A stretch of 64,000 nt of DNA from Limnohabitans sp. Rim8 (GCA_945897465.1 CAMDFK010000001.1:124001-188000), one strand, 5' to 3'. Positions 25,228 to 36,800 are shown, counted from the stretch's first letter. Notes: generated by a model from the sequence alone, not told the origin. Numbers and translations are program-made.

Positions 25228-26370
25228 ATGATGAACAAACGTTTCTTACTGACCGCTTTGTGCGCCCTGACCTTGACCGCCTGCGGTAAAAAAGAAGAGG
25301 CCCCCCAGGCTCCTCAAGTCGCAGCAGCTCCTGCGAATACCGAGGAAAAGGTCCTGAACATCTACAACTGGCCAGACTACATCACGGAAGACATGGTGGC
25401 CAACTTTGAAAAAGAAAGTGGCATCAAAGTTAACTACCAGACTTTTGAAAACAACGAAGCTTTACAAGCCAAATTGATCGCTGGCAACTCCGGCTATGAC
25501 CTCGTTGTGCCGGGTGCCGTCTTTGCCAAATCCCAAATCGAAGCCGGATTGTTACGCCCATTGGACAAGGCCCAAATTCCCAATTTGGCCAATTTGGACG
25601 GCGCCATCATGGCCAAGCTCGAAAAAGTTGATCCTGGAAACACCCATTTGGTGCCTTGGGCCTGGAGCTTCACCACGGTTGGTATCAACAAGGGCAAAGT
25701 GACCAAGGCATTGGGCAGCACACCGATGCCTGAGAACGCTTGGGACTTGGTTTTTAATCCCACCTACACCAGCAAACTCAAATCTTGCGGTATCGCCTAC
25801 TTGGACTCCCCTACCGAGGTCATGCCCCCTGCATTGCACTATTTGGGCAAAGACGCTTATTCGGCAGATACAGCTGATCACAAAGCCGCAGGCGAGATGC
25901 TGGCCAAAGTTCGCAAGGACATCCGACTCTTTTCAAGCACCATGATCGATGACTTGGCCGGCGGTAAAGCTTGTGTCGCATTGGGCTGGGCAGGCGATAT
26001 CAACATTGCCCGCGGCCGCGCCATCGAAAACAAGAGTGGTCAAGAGATCGAGGCCTTGTTGCCCAAAACAGGCGGCCTGTTGTTTTTCGATAACTTGGCC
26101 ATCCCCAAAGATGCCAAGCACCCCAACAATGCCATGGCGTTCATCAACTACTTCCTGAAGCCCGAAGTGTCTGCCTCTTTGACCAATGAACTGAGCTACC
26201 CCACCGCCAACAAAGCCAGCGTGGCCCAGGTGACGCCAGAAGTGGGTCAAAACAAGAGCGTGTTTCTGGATGAGGACAACTTGAAACTCGCGGTATCGCC
26301 CTCTAGTCTGTCCAATGCGACCCGCGAATCGTTGACATCGGTCTACACAGCCTTCAAACAAGGCAAGTGA
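25228..26370 (+). CDS. potF: Polyamine ABC transporter, periplasmic binding protein
   Basis: 380-residue lipoprotein-like receptor: the signal sequence ends in the lipobox LTAC, so the cysteine is probably lipidated. The mature part has LNIYNWPDYITEDMV, the PotD/PotF hallmark, then GYDLVVPGAVF and VPWAWSFTTVGINKGKV. It would bind putrescine or spermidine and pass it to PotHI. GGAG at 25215 precedes ATG 25228. It opens the potFGHI operon but is separated from potG by a hairpin. Confidence 0.94.
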   Translation: MMNKRFLLTALCALTLTACGKKEEAPQAPQVAAAPANTEEKVLNIYNWPDYITEDMVANFEKESGIKVNYQTFENNEALQAKLIAGNSGYDLVVPGAVFAKSQIEAGLLRPLDKAQIPNLANLDGAIMAKLEKVDPGNTHLVPWAWSFTTVGINKGKVTKALGSTPMPENAWDLVFNPTYTSKLKSCGIAYLDSPTEVMPPALHYLGKDAYSADTADHKAAGEMLAKVRKDIRLFSSTMIDDLAGGKACVALGWAGDINIARGRAIENKSGQEIEALLPKTGGLLFFDNLAIPKDAKHPNNAMAFINYFLKPEVSASLTNELSYPTANKASVAQVTPEVGQNKSVFLDEDNLKLAVSPSSLSNATRESLTSVYTAFKQGK

Positions 26371-26397
26371 CGCCTGCCCGTTTGGGTGGCACCTGAC

Positions 26398-26430
26398 AAA
26401 AGGCTGTGACGCGTGCGTACACAGCCTTTT
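26398..26430 (+). terminator. Intercistronic hairpin between potF and potG
   Basis: AAAAGGCTGTG and CACAGCCTTTT form a perfect 11-bp stem around an 11-base loop; GTTTTG follows. It may terminate part of the transcripts or protect the potF mRNA end, giving more receptor than membrane components. Confidence 0.65.
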
Positions 26431-26453
26431 GTTTTGACCAGAGAGACACTTTC

Positions 26454-27569
26454 ATGACCATCTCCCCAACCGATCCGACTGGTTTTCTTCGCATTCAAAA
26501 TCTGAGTAAGCGTTTTGACAGCGTCCTGGCCGTGGATGATGTCTCGCTGGACATTGGTAAGGGCGAAATTTTTGCCTTGCTGGGTAGCTCAGGCTGTGGC
26601 AAGTCCACATTGCTTAGGATGTTGGCGGGTTTTGAGTCCCCATCATCAGGCCAGATCTTTTTGGGTGATCAGGACATCAGTTTGCTGCCTGCCTACGAGC
26701 GGCCCATCAACATGATGTTTCAGTCTTATGCCTTGTTTCCTCATTTATCAGTTTGGGAAAACATCGCTTTTGGACTGCGTCGCATGGGCATGGACAAAGA
26801 TGCGATGGCCGAACGGGTTGATGCCATGCTGGATTTGGTACAGCTGCAAAAGTTCGCATCCCGCAAACCCCACCAATTGTCGGGCGGCCAACAACAACGC
26901 GTGGCCTTGGCCCGCAGCTTGGCACGCAAACCCCAGCTGCTTCTGCTGGACGAGCCCTTGGGTGCGCTGGACAAAAAGCTCCGTGAACAAACACAATTTG
27001 AATTGGTCAACATCATCGAGTCCATCGGTGTGACCTGTGTCATGGTCACACACGACCAAGAAGAGGCCATGACCATGGCCTCACGCATTGCCGTCATGAG
27101 CCAAGGTCGTATTTTGCAGTTGGGCAGCCCGACCGAGATTTACGAAGCACCCAATTGCCGCTTCGTCGCTGATTTCATCGGCAACATCAACCTGTTCGAC
27201 GGTCAACTGACACTGGCCAACGCCAGCCAATCCGAAGTCCAAACACCGCAAGGCCATTTCACCTTGGGTCATGGTTCATCACACCCACCGGGTATGGCCA
27301 TGGCTTTGGCGGTACGCCCTGAAAAAATTCGGATCGATAAACGTCCACCCGATACGGGTTCAGCAGGCTCTGCCAACATGGTCTCAGGCGTGGTGAGCGA
27401 AATCGCCTACATGGGCAGTTACAGCACGTACATCGTCAAGCTGCCCGATGACAGCGTGATCAAAGTGACCCAAACCAACCGCAGTCGCAACCACGAGGAT
27501 GACATTGTCTGGGGTGATACGGTCTATTGCTTTTGGGACACCCAAGCGGGTGTTCTCTTGACCACATGA
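26454..27569 (+). CDS. potG: Polyamine ABC transporter ATPase
   Basis: 371-residue ABC ATPase with Walker A GSSGCGKST, Q-loop in NMMFQSYALFPHLSVWEN, signature LSGGQQQRVALARS, Walker B LLLLDEPLGALD, H-loop VTHDQEEAM, and a C-terminal TOBE domain (about 290-370). It energises polyamine uptake by PotHI. ATG 26454 follows a GAGAGA site. The last bases overlap the potH start as ATGA. Confidence 0.96.
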   Translation: MTISPTDPTGFLRIQNLSKRFDSVLAVDDVSLDIGKGEIFALLGSSGCGKSTLLRMLAGFESPSSGQIFLGDQDISLLPAYERPINMMFQSYALFPHLSVWENIAFGLRRMGMDKDAMAERVDAMLDLVQLQKFASRKPHQLSGGQQQRVALARSLARKPQLLLLDEPLGALDKKLREQTQFELVNIIESIGVTCVMVTHDQEEAMTMASRIAVMSQGRILQLGSPTEIYEAPNCRFVADFIGNINLFDGQLTLANASQSEVQTPQGHFTLGHGSSHPPGMAMALAVRPEKIRIDKRPPDTGSAGSANMVSGVVSEIAYMGSYSTYIVKLPDDSVIKVTQTNRSRNHEDDIVWGDTVYCFWDTQAGVLLTT

Positions 27570-28507
27570 TCCAGCTTTTGTCTCGCTTGGTGGAGCGTTT
27601 ACGACTGGGACGACGTACCGTCATCGGCATCCCCACGATTTGGTTGTGGCTTTTTTTTGCTGCACCCTTTTTGATCTTGCTACGCCTGAGCGTCACCGAT
27701 ATGGGCGAGCAACTCAACCCATTTGCACCGTTGCTCAGCCACACGGAATCAGGTGGCTGGAAGCTGAACCTCAAACTCAGTCATTACGTCAGTCTTTTTG
27801 TAGACAGCGACGGCCTGTGGGGTGACACCCTCTACATCAACGCTTACCTGCTGTCTCTTAAGTACGCCTTCTGGACCACTGTTTTTTGTCTCTTTTTCGG
27901 TTACCCGTTCGCTTATTTTTTGGCCCGAGCATCCGCCCATATTCGTCCGATCTTATTGATGATGGTGATGCTCCCCTTCTGGACATCTTTTTTGCTGCGT
28001 GTTTATGCCTGGAAAGGGATCTTGGCAGACCAAGGCATCGTGAACAATGTCTTGCTGGCACTGGGCCTGATCCGTGAGCCTGTCCAGATGCTCTACACCG
28101 ACATATCGATGCTGGTGGGCATGACCTATGTGTACCTGCCCTTCATGGTTTTGCCTTTGTATGCCACCTTGGTCAAACTGGACCCACGCCTGCTCGAAGC
28201 CGCGCATGACTTGGGCGCCAGTCCTTGGAAAGCTTTCTGGTTGGTGACGGTGCCCCTGAGTCGCTCGGGCATCGTTGCCGGCTCCATGCTGGTGTTCATC
28301 CCTTGCTTGGGCGAGTTTGTGATCCCATCGTTGTTGGGCGGTGCTGAAAACGTGATGATCGGCCGGGTGGTGTGGGACGAAATGTTCAGCAGCAACAACT
28401 GGCCTCGCGCCTCCGCGTTGGCTGTGATCATGATTTTGGGGGTGGTGATACCTTTGGCCTGGTACAACGCCAAAGTGGCCCGTCAAACTGAAAAGGAGCA
28501 TTCATGA
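27566..28507 (+). CDS. potH: Polyamine ABC transporter permease PotH
   Basis: 313-residue inner-membrane permease with six membrane segments. The cytoplasmic EAA loop reads LLEAAHDLGASPWKAFWLVTVPLS, which docks to the ATPase. FWTSFLLRVYAWKGIL and LVFIPCLGEFVIPSLLGG are typical of PotB/PotH. It overlaps potG (ATGA) and potI (ATGA), indicating coupled translation. Confidence 0.95.
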   Translation: MIQLLSRLVERLRLGRRTVIGIPTIWLWLFFAAPFLILLRLSVTDMGEQLNPFAPLLSHTESGGWKLNLKLSHYVSLFVDSDGLWGDTLYINAYLLSLKYAFWTTVFCLFFGYPFAYFLARASAHIRPILLMMVMLPFWTSFLLRVYAWKGILADQGIVNNVLLALGLIREPVQMLYTDISMLVGMTYVYLPFMVLPLYATLVKLDPRLLEAAHDLGASPWKAFWLVTVPLSRSGIVAGSMLVFIPCLGEFVIPSLLGGAENVMIGRVVWDEMFSSNNWPRASALAVIMILGVVIPLAWYNAKVARQTEKEHS

Positions 28508-29316
28508 CCCGCTGGATGCATGCTCACATCGGTAAACTTTGGATGGGCTTGGTCTATGGATTCCTGTTTGCTCCACTGGTCTTCTTGGTGGTTTTCTCCT
28601 TCAACAGCACCCGTCAAGACAGCCGGTTCACAGGTTTTTCGTTGCGTTGGTACGAAGCACTGGCCAATGACTCACGGCTACTGGAAGGTTTCCTTGTTTC
28701 GCTGAAGGTCGCTTTCATCAGTGCCACTCTGTCTGTTGTGCTCGCCACACTGGCCGCCTATACCCTGGTGCGGTACACCCGATTTCGGGGGCGCAACGTG
28801 TTCACGGCCATGCTCAACGCACCATTGATCATGCCTGAGGTCATCATCGGTTTGTCGCTTCTTTTGCTGTCGGTCAGTGCCCAGCGGAGTCTAGGATGGC
28901 CAGACCGCGGGATGACCACCATTGTGCTCGGCCATGTGCTGCTGGGTATGGCCTACGCCACTGTGGTGATCCAATCTCGGCTCAAGGACATGGACCGTTC
29001 ATTGGAAGAGGCTGCCATGGACCTGGGTTGTTGGCCCAGCCAAGTTTTCTTTTTAGTGACTTTACCCAACATTTCACAAGCCTTGCTGGCAGGTTGGCTG
29101 CTGACATTCACACTTTCTTTTGACGATGTGGTGGTGTCCGAGTTCTTGTCTGGTCCCGGTGTGACCACTTTGCCGCAGGTCATTTTCAGCTACGCCAGGC
29201 GTGGCGTGAACCCCTCCATTTACGCTGCGGCCACCTTGCTGATGCTGGTCGTGACATTGGCTGTGGTGGCTTTTGGAATTTACACCGCTCGGCAAGCCCG
29301 CAAAGCACGCAACTGA
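28504..29316 (+). CDS. potI: Polyamine ABC transporter permease PotI
   Basis: 270-residue permease with six membrane segments; SFNSTRQDSRFTGFSLRWYEAL is the periplasmic start shared with PotC/PotI, and the EAA loop is LEEAAMDLGCWPSQVFFLVTLPN. It completes the potFGHI importer as PotH's partner. The 81 bases after it, up to the convergent ubiB stop, show no clear terminator. Confidence 0.95.
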   Translation: MTRWMHAHIGKLWMGLVYGFLFAPLVFLVVFSFNSTRQDSRFTGFSLRWYEALANDSRLLEGFLVSLKVAFISATLSVVLATLAAYTLVRYTRFRGRNVFTAMLNAPLIMPEVIIGLSLLLLSVSAQRSLGWPDRGMTTIVLGHVLLGMAYATVVIQSRLKDMDRSLEEAAMDLGCWPSQVFFLVTLPNISQALLAGWLLTFTLSFDDVVVSEFLSGPGVTTLPQVIFSYARRGVNPSIYAAATLLMLVVTLAVVAFGIYTARQARKARN

Positions 29317-29397
29317 CTTACACCCTCACAGCAAGCGACAAGGCGGGTGGTCTGACGCCTCTTCAGCATTTGCCCGTTGGCAACAGCTTTGAGTGGC

Positions 29398-30975
29398 CTA
29401 AATCCGCCAAGACAAATGGGTCCACAACTGCAGCAACACCAAGGTGACCACAAAGCCCAATCCGGCGTAAATCAGGGTTTGCAGCAATCTGTTGGTTCTG
29501 CGCTGCTCTTTCAACAACTCGGCCAGCTCGCGTTCATCACTTTGGCGCGGCTGTTTCAAATACCCATGCAGCAAGCGAGGCAACTGGGGCAGCAGTTTGG
29601 CGTAATGCGGGGCCTGGGCTTTGAGCTCTTCCAACAACTTTTTGGGGCCGATTTGCTCCAACATCCACTTTTCCAGAAAAGGCTTGGCCGTGCTCCACAG
29701 GTCCAGCTCGGGGTCCAGGTCACGGCCCAGGCCTTCGATGTTGAGCAGCGTTTTTTGCAACAGCACCAGTTGCGGCTGAATCTCTACTTGAAAACGGCGT
29801 GAGGTCTGGAACAGGCGCATGAGCACCAAACCCAATGAAATTTCCTTGAGAGGACGGTCAAAGTAGGGCTCACAAACCGCGCGAATGGCCGACTCCAGTT
29901 CATCGACCCGCGTCCCGGGGGGCACCCAACCGGACTCGATGTGGAGTTCTGCCACGCGCTTGTAATCACGGCGAAAAAAAGCCGTGAAGTTTTGCGCCAA
30001 ATACTCTTTGTCGTACTCGGTCAGCGTGCCCACAATGCCGAAGTCCAGCGAGATGTAGCGGCCAAAGGTCTCTGGGGCGAGGCTCACCTGGATGTTGCCG
30101 GGGTGCATGTCGGCATGGAAAAAGCCGTCGCGGAACACTTGCGTAAAAAACAGGGTCACGCCATCACGGGCGAGCTTGGGAATGTCTACACCGGCTTCAC
30201 GCAAACGGTCGACCTGGCTGATGGGCACACCGTGCATGCGCTCCATCACGATGACCTCGGGGTGGCAAAAGTCCCAGATCATTTCCGGGATCAACACCAG
30301 ATCAAGACCTTGCATGTTGCGGCGCAGCTGTGCGGCGTTGGCCGCTTCGCGCACCAAGTCCAGCTCGTCGTGCAGGTATTTGTCAAACTCGGCCACCACC
30401 TCGCGGGGTTTCAAGCGTTTGCCATCGGCGCTCAGGCTCTCCACCCAACTGGCCATCATGCGCATCAGGCTCAGGTCTTTGTCGATAACGGGCAGCATGC
30501 CCGGGCGCAAGACCTTGACGGCCACTTCGCGCACATGGCCAGATTTACCGCGCAAGGTGGCGAAGTGCACCTGCGCAATCGAGGCACTGGCCACGGGCTC
30601 GCGCTCAAACGTTTCAAAGATGTCGTCGACTTTGCGGTTGAAAGCCCGCTCGATCGATGCCACCGCAATGGCCGAACTGAACGGAGGCACCCGGTCTTGC
30701 AGCTTGGCCAGTTCTTCGGCGACATCGGGTGCCAACAAGTCGCGCCGGGTAGACAACACCTGGCCAAACTTCACAAAGATTGGACCCAATCGCTCCAGCG
30801 CCTCACGCAGGCGCACCGCCCGCGGTGAGCGCAAGTCCCGGCCCACCGAAAGCACGCGAGCCAACAACCGAATCCAGGGCTTCTGAAAGCTGGAGAGCAC
30901 CAACTCGTCCAGGCCGTAACGCAGGACAATGAAGACGATGAAGGCACCGCGCCCGAAACGGCCCCAGCGCATCAT
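29398..30975 (-). CDS. ubiB: UbiB, ubiquinone biosynthesis kinase-like protein
   Basis: 525-residue atypical kinase/ATPase required for ubiquinone synthesis, held in the inner membrane by C-terminal hydrophobic segments (about 490-520). The family's KxGQ motif is KFGQ at 69-72; catalytic pieces are HADMHPGN and SLDFGIVG. Start codons are ATGATG at 30975, overlapping the ubiJ stop. It ends the DUF971-ubiE-Tim44-ubiJ-ubiB string, a set devoted mainly to aerobic quinone synthesis. Confidence 0.96.
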   Translation of the reverse strand: MMRWGRFGRGAFIVFIVLRYGLDELVLSSFQKPWIRLLARVLSVGRDLRSPRAVRLREALERLGPIFVKFGQVLSTRRDLLAPDVAEELAKLQDRVPPFSSAIAVASIERAFNRKVDDIFETFEREPVASASIAQVHFATLRGKSGHVREVAVKVLRPGMLPVIDKDLSLMRMMASWVESLSADGKRLKPREVVAEFDKYLHDELDLVREAANAAQLRRNMQGLDLVLIPEMIWDFCHPEVIVMERMHGVPISQVDRLREAGVDIPKLARDGVTLFFTQVFRDGFFHADMHPGNIQVSLAPETFGRYISLDFGIVGTLTEYDKEYLAQNFTAFFRRDYKRVAELHIESGWVPPGTRVDELESAIRAVCEPYFDRPLKEISLGLVLMRLFQTSRRFQVEIQPQLVLLQKTLLNIEGLGRDLDPELDLWSTAKPFLEKWMLEQIGPKKLLEELKAQAPHYAKLLPQLPRLLHGYLKQPRQSDERELAELLKEQRRTNRLLQTLIYAGLGFVVTLVLLQLWTHLSWRI

Positions 30976-31532
30976 GCTGCGCTGCCCGTGCGCAACCCGG
31001 TACCGGGTCGCTGGGCGACAAAACTGCGCAATACCGTCATGGCCTGACGGGCAACTTGTGCCAGAGTGTGCGCGGGGGCGTCGCCGATCAGGCGGGCCAA
31101 GTCTTCTTCGGCATCCCAGCGCACATGGTCAATCAGCCAGTTGACCTCGGCGGCCAGCTGCACATCGCCTTCGATGCGCACCTTGGGTTTGTCGCCTCGC
31201 GCCAGCGTCGAGGCCAGCGAAACGGGCGATTCTTCAGTCACCGTGAGGCGCAAATCAAAGCCTTCAAAATGGCCGCGCTCAAGCAAGCCTGCGGGGGTAG
31301 GACTCAGTTGAAGTTGCAGGCGCTCCCAGACCAGCTCGATGCGCTGGCCTTTTTGACGGGCCAAACGGGCCATGGCCTCGGGCTCGCTCATCAGCACATG
31401 GTTGAGGAACAAAACAAGGCGGTTAACACCCTCGTCCACCACCCAAGCCGGAGGCTGGAAGTTGGCCGCAATCTGGTTGACCATGTCGGGAAACGCCTGA
31501 GCGGCCCATGAAAAAGGGGACTGTGTTGCCAT
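30972..31532 (-). CDS. ubiJ: UbiJ, SCP2-domain ubiquinone accessory factor
   Basis: 186-residue protein with an SCP2-like lipid-binding domain (about 25-120) and a C-terminal helical part with [22 protein letters not shown], typical of UbiJ. With UbiK it is thought to assemble or feed the Ubi enzyme complex in the cytosol. ATG 31532 is preferred over an upstream TTG. It overlaps ubiB by ATGA and follows the Tim44-like gene by 48 bases. Confidence 0.9.
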   Translation of the reverse strand: MATQSPFSWAAQAFPDMVNQIAANFQPPAWVVDEGVNRLVLFLNHVLMSEPEAMARLARQKGQRIELVWERLQLQLSPTPAGLLERGHFEGFDLRLTVTEESPVSLASTLARGDKPKVRIEGDVQLAAEVNWLIDHVRWDAEEDLARLIGDAPAHTLAQVARQAMTVLRSFVAQRPGTGLRTGSAA

Positions 31533-31580
31533 AGTCCCCAATTATTCCCGAAAGTTTGGGCCCCACCCGGAGCCCGGGCT

Positions 31581-32582
31581 TTATTGCAGTGCTTGCACGC
31601 CCGCCACCAACCAACCGCCACCTTGCTTGGACTTGGTCATGTTCCAGACTTCACGGAACGGGCTGGGGCCAGATGCCGCATCTTCGCGGATCATGCCGTT
31701 GAACTCCACACTGGCCAAGTAAGCATCGGCTTGCTCTTCAATGCCCAAGAGCTGGGCGTCGAGCATGACGACTTCGGTCTTGTTGGGTTGACCAGGGAAC
31801 TGCGCTTCGCGCTCAGCCAACTGGTTGCGGATTTCCACCACCATGGCGTCGGTCATCATGGAGCGCAATGCGCTGATGTCCGAGCGGTCCCAAGCGTCTT
31901 GCAAGGTGACAAAATTGCGCTTGGCCGCGGTGACAAAGTTATCCACATCAAAACCGGCAGGGATACCCCAAGATTGCGAACCTGTCAGACCTGAACCAAT
32001 GCCCGAACCAATCATCGAGCCGGTCGAGGCCGATGAAGACGAGCTGTCAAAGCGCGTGTTTTGACCTTCCCAAGGGCGGGCCGAGGCGTCGTTACCCACG
32101 TTGTTCGGGCTGTACTGTTTGAACGTCTCGGGGTTTTCGGTAGAAGCGCCTGCACCTTGATAAGCCAAGCCACCCGTTTGACCGGCATTGCCACGACGTG
32201 CCCGCATGATCATGCCAATCACCGCCAGCACAGCAACACCGATCAACAAAGCCATCAGGATGTTGCCAAAGGCCTCACCCAAACCCAGGGAGCTGGCCAA
32301 CCAAGCCAAGCCCAGACCAGCGGCCAAGCCGCCTAACATCGCACCCCAAGGCTTCTTGGGCGCAGCGGCAGCAGCAGGCGCTGCAGCGGGCTTGGCCGCG
32401 TTGGTAGGCGCAGCGTTTTGAGCCGGTGCGGCAGGGGTTTGTGGCGCAGCATCACGCTTAGTGACCTGGTTCGACTGTTGGCCAAACGACTTGCCACCAC
32501 CCATGCGGCGAGCGGCCTCGGCATTCAAGCTGCCCAAGGCCATCACGCCTGCGAGCATCAGTGTCATCAATTTGCTGTTCAT
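31581..32582 (-). CDS. Tim44-like domain protein
   Basis: 333 residues: signal peptide (1-22), a low-complexity linker rich in Ala, Pro and Gln (about 40-78), two membrane segments (82-100 and 108-126), a Ser/Gly-rich stretch (about 175-205), and a C-terminal Tim44-like domain (about 215-333) with NFVTLQDAWDRSDISALRSMM. Its bacterial role is not established. Position between ubiE and ubiJ is common in Burkholderiales, suggesting a link to membrane or quinone biology, which is inference. GGAG precedes the ATG. Confidence 0.88.
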   Translation of the reverse strand: MNSKLMTLMLAGVMALGSLNAEAARRMGGGKSFGQQSNQVTKRDAAPQTPAAPAQNAAPTNAAKPAAAPAAAAAPKKPWGAMLGGLAAGLGLAWLASSLGLGEAFGNILMALLIGVAVLAVIGMIMRARRGNAGQTGGLAYQGAGASTENPETFKQYSPNNVGNDASARPWEGQNTRFDSSSSSASTGSMIGSGIGSGLTGSQSWGIPAGFDVDNFVTAAKRNFVTLQDAWDRSDISALRSMMTDAMVVEIRNQLAEREAQFPGQPNKTEVVMLDAQLLGIEEQADAYLASVEFNGMIREDAASGPSPFREVWNMTKSKQGGGWLVAGVQALQ

Positions 32583-32617
32583 GGTATCTCCAACTCAGGA
32601 AATGCAGTTTTCAGGCC

Positions 32618-33349
32618 TCAAGATTTGACGCCCATGTGCAAGGCTACCACTCCAGCGGATAAATTGTGAAAGTCCACATGGCCAAATCCGGCATTTTTCA
32701 TAAGGGTTTTCAGCTCTTCTTGTCCGGGGTGCATGCGGATGGATTCAGCAAGATAACGGTAGCTGTCGGCATCGCCCGCCACCAGTTTGCCCAGCTGCGG
32801 CAGGATTTTGAAGCTGTACCAGTCGTAGGCTTTTTCGAGGGGTTTGGCCACTTTGGAAAACTCCAAAACCAGCAACTTCCCACCCGGTTTGAGTACCCGG
32901 CACATCTCCTTCAAAGCCACATCCTTGTGTGTCATGTTCCGCAGGCCAAAGGCGACGCTGACCACGTTGAAATGGTTATCGGGAAACGGCAGCTTCTCGG
33001 CATCACACACCAAAGTGGGCAAGGCCAAGCCGTGGTCGACCAAGCGGTCACGCCCGGTGGACAACATGGCTTCGTTGATATCGGTGTGCACCACACGGCC
33101 CGTGGCCCCCACTTTTTTGGCAAAGGCCATGGACAAGTCGCCCGTGCCCCCTGCGATGTCCAGCACCTGATCGCCCTCCTTCAGGTTGGCCACCTGCACG
33201 GTGTAGGCCTTCCAAACCCGGTGCAGACCCATGGACATCAGGTCGTTCATCACGTCGTATTTGGACGCAACCGAGTCGAAGACGCCACGCACATGCTTGG
33301 CTTTTTCTGTTTCGTCGACGGTTTTGAAACCGAAGTGGGTGCTGCTCAT
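32618..33349 (-). CDS. ubiE: UbiE, demethylubiquinone/menaquinone C-methyltransferase
   Basis: 243-residue SAM-dependent methyltransferase acting on the quinone ring at C2. SAM motif I is [11 protein letters not shown], and the UbiE/COQ5 signatures are [17 protein letters not shown] near the N-terminus and a C-terminal half with [19 protein letters not shown] 33349 starts [13 protein letters not shown], the usual family N-terminus; a longer open frame upstream is not used. It follows DUF971 by ten bases. Confidence 0.96.
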   Translation of the reverse strand: MSSTHFGFKTVDETEKAKHVRGVFDSVASKYDVMNDLMSMGLHRVWKAYTVQVANLKEGDQVLDIAGGTGDLSMAFAKKVGATGRVVHTDINEAMLSTGRDRLVDHGLALPTLVCDAEKLPFPDNHFNVVSVAFGLRNMTHKDVALKEMCRVLKPGGKLLVLEFSKVAKPLEKAYDWYSFKILPQLGKLVAGDADSYRYLAESIRMHPGQEELKTLMKNAGFGHVDFHNLSAGVVALHMGVKS

Positions 33350-33359
33350 GCCCGTAACC

Positions 33360-33779
33360 TCAATGCTTGTGACCGCAGCTGCCACCCGCTGAAGCTTCAA
33401 TCATGGGCGCGTCACGGCTCATGCCAGCCGCTTGCAGGCGATCCTCGTACTGCTTCCACAAAGCGTCTTGCTGATCACCCAGAAAGTACAGGTATTCCCA
33501 GGTGAACAAACCGGACTCGTGTCCATCGGTGAAGGTGGGTTTCACGGCGTAATTGCCCACGGGCTCGATCTCGGCGATGCCAACCTCGCGCTTGCCGGTT
33601 TGCAACACTTCTTGGCCGGGGCCGTGGCCTTGCACCTCGGCCGAGGGGGAGTACACGCGCATCAGCTCAAACGGGATGCGAAATTGCGCACCGTCAGAAA
33701 ACCCGATCTCCAGCACCCGGGTCTGGCCGTGCAGGGTCAGCGACTCGGGGTGGGGCATGTCTTTTTTCAATCCGGCCAT
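33360..33779 (-). CDS. DUF971 (gamma-butyrobetaine-hydroxylase-like N-terminal) protein
   Basis: 139 residues with the DUF971 pattern: [25 protein letters not shown] is followed by [14 protein letters not shown], then [22 protein letters not shown]. The C-terminus ends GGSCGHKH, a possible metal-binding tail. Such proteins have been linked to Fe-S cluster handling in other bacteria, but a role here is inference. The frame stays open far upstream inside the large oxidoreductase gene, so ATG 33779 was chosen at the natural domain start. Confidence 0.88.
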   Translation of the reverse strand: MAGLKKDMPHPESLTLHGQTRVLEIGFSDGAQFRIPFELMRVYSPSAEVQGHGPGQEVLQTGKREVGIAEIEPVGNYAVKPTFTDGHESGLFTWEYLYFLGDQQDALWKQYEDRLQAAGMSRDAPMIEASAGGSCGHKH

Positions 33780-33820
33780 CTTTTGCTTTCCAAATCTTGC
33801 TGTCGGGTTGCGCGTTGGGC

Positions 33821-36800
33821 TCACACCAGCACGCGCTCGATGCCGCCTGCGTTGGCCGCATTCACGTACTCGGGCATCCATTCTTCGCCCAAGATGTGCT
33901 TGGCCATTTCGACCACGATGTAGTCGGCTTCGAGCAGGCCGTTTTTCATGTCGTCGCCAAAGCGCGACAAGCCCTGCAAGCAGCTGGGGCAGCTGGTCAG
34001 GATTTTCACGTTGGCTTGCGGGGCCAGCGCACCGCTGCTGCGCAAGGCGGCTTCGCCTTTGAGCAGCTCTTCTTCCTTGCGAAAGCGCACCTGGGTCGAG
34101 ATGTCCGGACGCGTCACACCCAACGTGCCCGACTCGCCGCAGCAGCGTTTGCTTTCCAGTACGTTGTCGCCCATCAAGGCCTTCACGGTCTTCATCGGCT
34201 CTTGCTGCTTCATGGGGCTGTGGCAAGGGTCGTGGTAAAGATAGGCCCCGCCTGCGTCGAGCTTCATGCCTTTTTCGAGCAGAAACTCGTGGATGTCGAT
34301 GATGCGGCAGCCGGGGAAAATCTTGTCGAACTGGTAGCCCTGCAGCTGGTCATAACAGGTGCCGCAGCTCACCACCACGGTCTTGATGTCCAGGTAGTTG
34401 AGCGTGTTGGCCACGCGGTGGAACAGCACGCGGTTGTCGGTGATGATCTTCTCGGCCTTGTCAAACTGGCCCGATCCCTTTTGCGGGTAACCGCAGCACA
34501 AGTAGCCCGGTGGCAACACGGTCTGCACGCCCACATGCCAGAGCATGGCCTGCGTCGCCAGACCCACTTGGCTGAACAGTCGCTCCGAGCCACAACCGGG
34601 GAAGTAAAACACCGCTTCTGATTCAGACGTGGTGGCCTTCGGGTCGCGGATGATGGGCACGTAGTCGTTGTCTTCGATGTCCAGCAAAGCCCGCGCGGTT
34701 TTCTTGGGCAGGTTGCCCGGCATCTTTTTGTTGATGAAGTGGATCACCTGCTCTTTGATGGGCGCATGGCCCACCGAGGCGGGCGGTGCACTGGTTTGTT
34801 TGCGGGCCACGCCTTTGAACAAACCAGCCACAAAGCGCTGCGCACGCATGCCCACGCCCACCATGGCGGCACGCGCCAACTTGATCGTCTCGGGGTTGGT
34901 GGCGTTGAGCATGAACATGGCGGCTGCGTTGCCGGGACGGAAGCTTTTTTGCCCCATCTTGCGCAGCAAGTTGCGCATGTTCATGGACACTTCACCAAAG
35001 TCGATGTTGACCGGGCAAGGCGACAGGCACTTGTGGCAGACGGTGCAGTGGTCGGCCACATCTTCAAATTCCTGCCAATGCTTGATCGAGATGCCCCTGC
35101 GCGTCTGCTCCTCATAAAGGAAAGCCTCAGCCAACAAGGAGGTCGCCAAAATCTTGTTGCGCGGGCTGTAGAGCAAATTGGCACGCGGCACATGCGTGGC
35201 GCACACGGGTTTGCACTTGCCGCAGCGCAGGCAGTCTTTCACGCTGGCCGCAATCTCGCCAATGTCCGACTGCTTCATGATCAGCGACTCGTGGCCCATC
35301 AGGCCAAAGCTGGGGGTGTAGGCGTGCGTCAAATCGGCCGCATGCACATCGTCGCCCAGTCCCGTCAGGGCCGCGCCCCGCAGCAGCTTGCCTTTGTTGA
35401 AGCGGCCTTCGGGGTCCACTTTGGCTTTGTAGGCTGTGAAGTTGGCCAGCTCGGCGTCGGTCAAAAACTCCAGCTTGGTGATGCCAATACCGTGTTCGCC
35501 CGAGATCACGCCGTCTAAGCTGCGGGCCAGCACCATGATGCGGGCCACCGCCTCGTGCGCGGTTTGCAGCATCTCGTAATTGTCGGAGTTGACCGGGATG
35601 TTGGTGTGCACATTGCCGTCACCCGCGTGCATGTGCAGCGCCACCCACACGCGGCCCTTGAGCACGCGTTGGTGAATGGCGTTGACCTCGGTCAGGATCG
35701 GCAGAAACGCCGAGCCTGAGAAGATGTTCTGGAAAGCCGGGCGGATTTGTGTCTTCCAGCTGGCCCTCAGGCTGTGCTCTTGCAGCTGAGGGAACAGCGC
35801 ATCGACATCACTCAGCCAGCCTTGCCATTGCGCCCGCACCTCGCGCACCACGGCCAAGGCTTGGGCCACGCGGTCTTCCAGCAACTCGGCCGATGGGATG
35901 TCACTGGCGTCTTCTTGTTTGCCCAGCGGCAAGTTGCCACGCTGCAAAAAGCTTTCGATTTCAGCGCACAGCTTGAGTTTGTTGCGCAGGCTCAGCTCGA
36001 TGTTGATGCGCTCGATGCCGTCGGTGTATTCGGCCATGCGCGGCAGCGGGATCACCACGTCTTCGTTGACCTTGAAGGCGTTGGTGTGGCGCGAAATGGC
36101 CGCCGTCTTTTTGCGGTCGTGCCAAAACTTTTTGCGCGCCTCGGGGCTGATGGCGATGAAGCCCTCGCCGCTGCGCGAATTGGCAATGCGCACGATCTCG
36201 CTGGTCGCCTTGGCCACATCGTCGGCGTTGTCGCCGGCGATGTCACCAATCAAGACCATCTTGGGAAAGCCACCGCGCTTGCTCTTGGTAGAATAACCCA
36301 CGGCCCGCAAATAGCGGTCGTCCAAGTGCTCCAGACCGGCCATCACGGTGCCGGTGCGCTTTTGCTCGGCAAACATGAAGTCTTTGATCTCGACGATGCT
36401 GGGCACCGCCTCGCGGGCGTGGCCAAAAAACTCCATGCAAACGGTGCGCACATGCGTGGGCATGCGGTGCAACACCCAGCGGGCGCTGGTGATCAGGCCG
36501 TCGCAGCCTTCTTTTTGCACGCCCGGCAAGCCCGAGAGGAACTTGTCGGTCACGTCCTTGCCCAAGCCCTCTTTGCGGAAGCTTTTGCCCGGTATCACCA
36601 GGGTTTCGGTGCGGAGCGGGGTTTTGCCGTCGGCCTTGAAGTAGCGCAGCTCAAACGTGGCCTTGTCGGCATCGTGGATCTTGCCCATGTTGTGGTCCAT
36701 GCGCACCACGTCCAGCCATTCCGCGTCGGGCGTGACCATGCGCCAGCTGGCCAGGTTGTCGAGCGCCGTGCCCCACAACACCGCTTTTTTGCCGCCCGCG

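Noticed and set aside
33780-34226. Long N-terminal extension of the DUF971 gene
   Set aside because: It lies inside the oxidoreductase gene in another frame and is arginine-rich with no domain; ATG 33779 begins the conserved domain.
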